NCBI GenBank assembly: GCA_002396335.1
Contig: DGXN01000031.1
Span: 1-6,453 of the forward strand
Direction of reading: 5' to 3'
DNA: 6,453 bases
From: Bacteroidales bacterium UBA4231
GTDB lineage: Bacteria; Bacteroidota; Bacteroidia; Bacteroidales; UBA932
Part shown: positions 5,789-6,453 of the stretch, one piece after another
How the letters are laid out: each line of letters begins with the position of its first letter
How positions within the stretch are numbered: position 1 is the first letter of the stretch
Notes under the pieces: model-generated
Seen by the model: only the letters and a program-made list of their open reading frames with translations
Told to the model about the DNA's origin: nothing
The model's database searches: none
Made by a program: the position numbers and the translations under genes

Positions 5789-6453
5789 ATGCGCGAACTT
5801 TTCCACGAAATAACCAGCACCCTGCGGAACAACAAGCTTCGCACCGCCCTCACGGGCTTTGCGGTGAGTTGGGGCATCTTCCTGCTGATCTGCCTGCTGG
5901 GGGCCGGGAACGGACTCATGAACTCGTTCATGGGCAACATGGAAGACTACATCTCCCAAAGCATCACCGTAGAAGGCTGGCGCACCTCCAAGCCTTACGC
6001 TGGATACCAGGAAGGACGCATCATCCAGCTGGACCAGCAGGACATCCGATACACGAAGGGAACGCAGTGGGAGGGCATCATCGAAAACGTTTCCTCCAGC
6101 ACCACCTCGCAAAGCGCCACCCTCTCGCTGAACGGAAAAACCGTGAACGGCTGGCTCATGGGCGTGATGCCGGATTACATGGAGCAGCAGAAACTCAAGC
6201 TGGCCGCCGGCCGGTTCATCAACCCCGCCGACATCCGGGAAAACGGGAAAGTGATCGTGATCAGCGCCGCCCAGGCCAAGGAGCTCCTCCCGGGAGAGCC
6301 GGCCGGCATCATCGGCAAATGGATCAACCTGGGCGCCATCCCCTTCAGGGTGGTGGGCGTCTATCATACAGACGAGAGAGACTATCGCCGGACCACGCCG
6401 GTCCCCTACTCCACCTATAAGGTAATCTACGATTCTTCCGACAAGATCGAGAG
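5789..6453 (+). CDS. FtsX/MacB-family ABC transporter permease (partial, runs off right edge)
   Basis: The frame is open from the ATG at 5789 to the window end, giving 221 residues with no stop. It begins MRELFHEITSTLRNNKLRTA and continues into a transmembrane helix at about residues 21-41 (LTGFAVSWGIFLLICLLGAG) followed by NGL. This is the standard start of MacB-type permeases: a short basic cytoplasmic segment with the NKLRTxLT motif, then helix 1. Residues about 45-221 correspond to the periplasmic core (MacB_PCD), with AAGRFINPADI, KVIVISAAQAKEL and PFRVVGVY at typical positions. The remaining periplasmic part and the last three helices, of a usual total near 400-420 residues, would lie beyond the window. 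It should pair with the ATPase encoded just upstream. The seven-base gap (ACCTCCC) contains no Shine-Dalgarno sequence, so coupling to the preceding stop is likely. Confidence 0.92.
   Translation, partial: MRELFHEITSTLRNNKLRTALTGFAVSWGIFLLICLLGAGNGLMNSFMGNMEDYISQSITVEGWRTSKPYAGYQEGRIIQLDQQDIRYTKGTQWEGIIENVSSSTTSQSATLSLNGKTVNGWLMGVMPDYMEQQKLKLAAGRFINPADIRENGKVIVISAAQAKELLPGEPAGIIGKWINLGAIPFRVVGVYHTDERDYRRTTPVPYSTYKVIYDSSDKIE

Noticed and set aside
5869..6420. Plus-strand 183-codon frame inside the permease region
   Set aside because: The permease frame starting at 5789 has a clear transmembrane helix and MacB-type core; this frame is an out-of-frame shadow rich in R, H and G.

Overview
The window looks like a chromosomal segment of a fairly GC-rich member of the Bacteroidota, probably Bacteroidales. 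Three things support this: a large outer-membrane beta-barrel protein with an N-terminal carboxypeptidase-regulatory-like domain, a regulator carrying a C-terminal helix-turn-helix module typical of this phylum, and promoters matching the Bacteroidota -33 TTTG / -7 TAnnTTTG pattern instead of E. coli-type boxes. Start codons follow A/T-rich leaders and have no clear Shine-Dalgarno sequence. I cannot name the species.

Left block (1-3112, minus strand). A beta-barrel outer-membrane protein of 786 residues is followed after 21 bases by a YhbS-like GNAT acetyltransferase. A second, RimJ/RimL-like GNAT overlaps its stop by one base (TGATG) and runs off the left edge. The spacing suggests one transcript that starts near 3130.

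Control region (3113-3277). A divergent promoter pair separates the barrel gene from a plus-strand regulator. Four copies of the core TGGACA/TGTCCA lie within 111 bases, one overlapping the regulator's own -33 box. The regulator (3278-4198) is unusual because it joins an N-terminal TetR-type DNA-binding domain to a C-terminal Bacteroidota-type helix-turn-helix module. It is the obvious candidate to bind these sites and control the barrel/GNAT operon and itself.

Middle block (4199-5067). A short convergent spacer is followed by a minus-strand XRE-family helix-turn-helix gene whose start looks displaced. Next comes a decayed fragment of an MFS transporter gene, also minus strand, whose last codons look like the tail of an AraC-type gene. 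This stretch reads as a scar left by deletions or rearrangement.

Right block (4984-6453, plus strand). A well-formed Bacteroidota promoter with a 15-base palindrome just upstream drives a MacB/LolD-type ABC ATPase. Seven bases later the first FtsX/MacB-type permease starts, and it continues past the right edge. Together they look like the start of an ABC export or efflux operon.

No tRNA, rRNA, CRISPR array or intact insertion sequence was seen. The strongest candidates for something undescribed are the dual-HTH regulator and its repeated sites; the remainder is recognisable families.
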